A DNA stretch of 6,367 nucleotides, from NCBI GenBank assembly GCA_029266795.1, contig JAQSWE010000155.1:1-6367 (forward strand). The letters run 5' to 3'. Made by a program: the position numbers and the translations under genes. The notes under the pieces were generated by a model. That model searched no databases and was not told the origin of the DNA. It saw nothing but the letters and a program-made list of their open reading frames with translations. This DNA comes from Alphaproteobacteria bacterium. GTDB taxonomy: Bacteria; Pseudomonadota; Alphaproteobacteria; Micavibrionales; UBA2020. This document shows, one piece after another, positions 5,821-6,367 of the stretch. The first letter of the stretch is position 1. Each line of letters begins with the position of its first letter.

Positions 5821-6367
5821 TTCTTCAGTTCGTCCGCCTCGCGCAAGCAGTCTTTTTTCTGCCCCTCGTCGCTCATGCCGTTGCAAAGCTTCTTCAGGCA
5901 GTCCTTTTTCTTCTTCAGGCTGCCGATTTTTTCACAGGCATCGACCTCTTTCTGGAAGTCGAGAGATTCGTCGACCATCAAGGTGCCTTCCATCTGCCGG
6001 ATGCGGTATTCGGTCATGTAGCGCAGCGTGTAGCGGATATCCGCCCAGCGCGGGGGCGGCACTGTAAGCCATTTGCCGCCTTCCATCGCGCGCAACGGGT
6101 CACACAGGTCTTCAGGGAGGTTATCGGCAGGATATTTGGCGTCAAGTGCCAGTACGCGCTTCAGGCTTTTCTCGACCGTGAACTTGTCCATCTGCTCGTC
6201 TTCCGGGAATTCCGGATGCGGCACGAGCGCAAGGACCGTTCCGACGTTATCGACCGCCTTTGGCGATCCGCAGCGCAACGCGTCGAAACGCGCCCGGTAA
6301 CGCCCGAACTGCCACCAAAACAGGGATTCGTCTGTCTTGCCGATCTGGTCGAGGCGCGACGAATAGA
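5817..6367 (-). CDS. Hypothetical protein with twin C-x11-C tail, 3' part only
   Basis: The last 182 residues of a gene that enters from the right edge; the frame is open to the window end, so the start is not visible. The visible N-terminal part is rich in aromatic and basic residues (ESLFWWQFGRYRARFDALRCG). The middle contains VLALDAKYPADNLPEDLCDP and RYTLRYMTEYRIRQMEG. The last about 40 residues are two tandem 17-residue units with Lys-Lys-Asp-Cys-Leu cores. There are six cysteines in the visible part, four of them in the tandem units, which could suit a secreted, disulfide-bonded protein, although no signal peptide can be checked. The stop overlaps the OppB-type start by ATGA, so it is coupled to the transporter. 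It does not look like the C-terminus of a family-5 solute-binding protein, which would be the expected gene here. I do not recognise the family. Confidence 0.75.
   Translation of the reverse strand, partial: YSSRLDQIGKTDESLFWWQFGRYRARFDALRCGSPKAVDNVGTVLALVPHPEFPEDEQMDKFTVEKSLKRVLALDAKYPADNLPEDLCDPLRAMEGGKWLTVPPPRWADIRYTLRYMTEYRIRQMEGTLMVDESLDFQKEVDACEKIGSLKKKKDCLKKLCNGMSDEGQKKDCLREADELKK
5835..5936 (-). repeat. Tandem 17-codon repeat encoding C-x11-C units
   Basis: Two adjacent 51-base units (5936-5886 and 5885-5835 on the minus strand) encode 17 residues each. Both start with Cys, have KKDCL at unit positions 10-14 and continue with Lys or Arg. Cysteines sit at C-x11-C-x4-C-x11-C. At the DNA level an exact 11-mer CTTCTTCAGGC recurs at 5889-5899 and 5910-5920, 21 bases apart and in frame. 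The units are diverged elsewhere, so the duplication is old or the similarity is maintained by structure. Confidence 0.6.

Noticed and set aside
5817..6278. A TTG start at 6278 for the gene upstream of the permeases
   Set aside because: The frame remains open with convincing coding sequence (aromatic and basic residues) to the window edge, so the gene more likely begins beyond 6367.

Overview
The window looks like ordinary chromosomal DNA from an alphaproteobacterium-like organism. The GC content is moderately high (high-50s percent by eye), codons strongly prefer G or C at the third position, and the recognisable proteins (ornithine aminotransferase, alanine dehydrogenase, Opp/Dpp permeases, a phosphinothricin-acetyltransferase-type GNAT) are of proteobacterial type. 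The lineage is an inference. No tRNA, rRNA, insertion sequence, CRISPR array or phage gene was seen.

Layout. (1) 1-192, minus: 5' part of an unrecognised gene running off the left edge. (2) 341-751, plus: a small unrecognised protein with two hydrophobic segments and a Pro/Ala/Lys-rich tail, behind a good sigma70-like promoter at 273-301. (3) 756-2536, minus: a two-gene unit, rocD (ornithine aminotransferase) followed by a GNAT acetyltransferase. (4) 2537-2655: divergent control region with a possible shared promoter core and a foldable ald leader. (5) 2656-3962, plus: ald (alanine dehydrogenase) followed by a 63-residue acidic protein ending in a cysteine/glycine tail. (6) 3979-4017: strong hairpin terminator serving the convergent units on either side. 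(7) 4016-6367, minus: an unrecognised gene (its 5' end is outside the window), then OppB-type and OppC-type ABC permease genes.

How the genes work together. rocD and ald are divergently arranged amino-acid catabolic genes. RocD converts ornithine to glutamate semialdehyde, and Ald converts alanine to pyruvate, NADH and ammonium. Downstream, the two permeases would form the membrane channel of a peptide or small-molecule importer. Its binding protein and ATPases are not in the window, so amino-acid or peptide use is a plausible shared theme but is not proven. All four co-directional gene junctions use the same 4-base ATGA stop/start overlap, which implies translational coupling in each unit.

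The parts least explained by known families are the Cys-tailed small protein coupled to ald, and the protein upstream of the permeases with its twin C-x11-C tandem repeat. No complete novel system can be demonstrated from this window alone.
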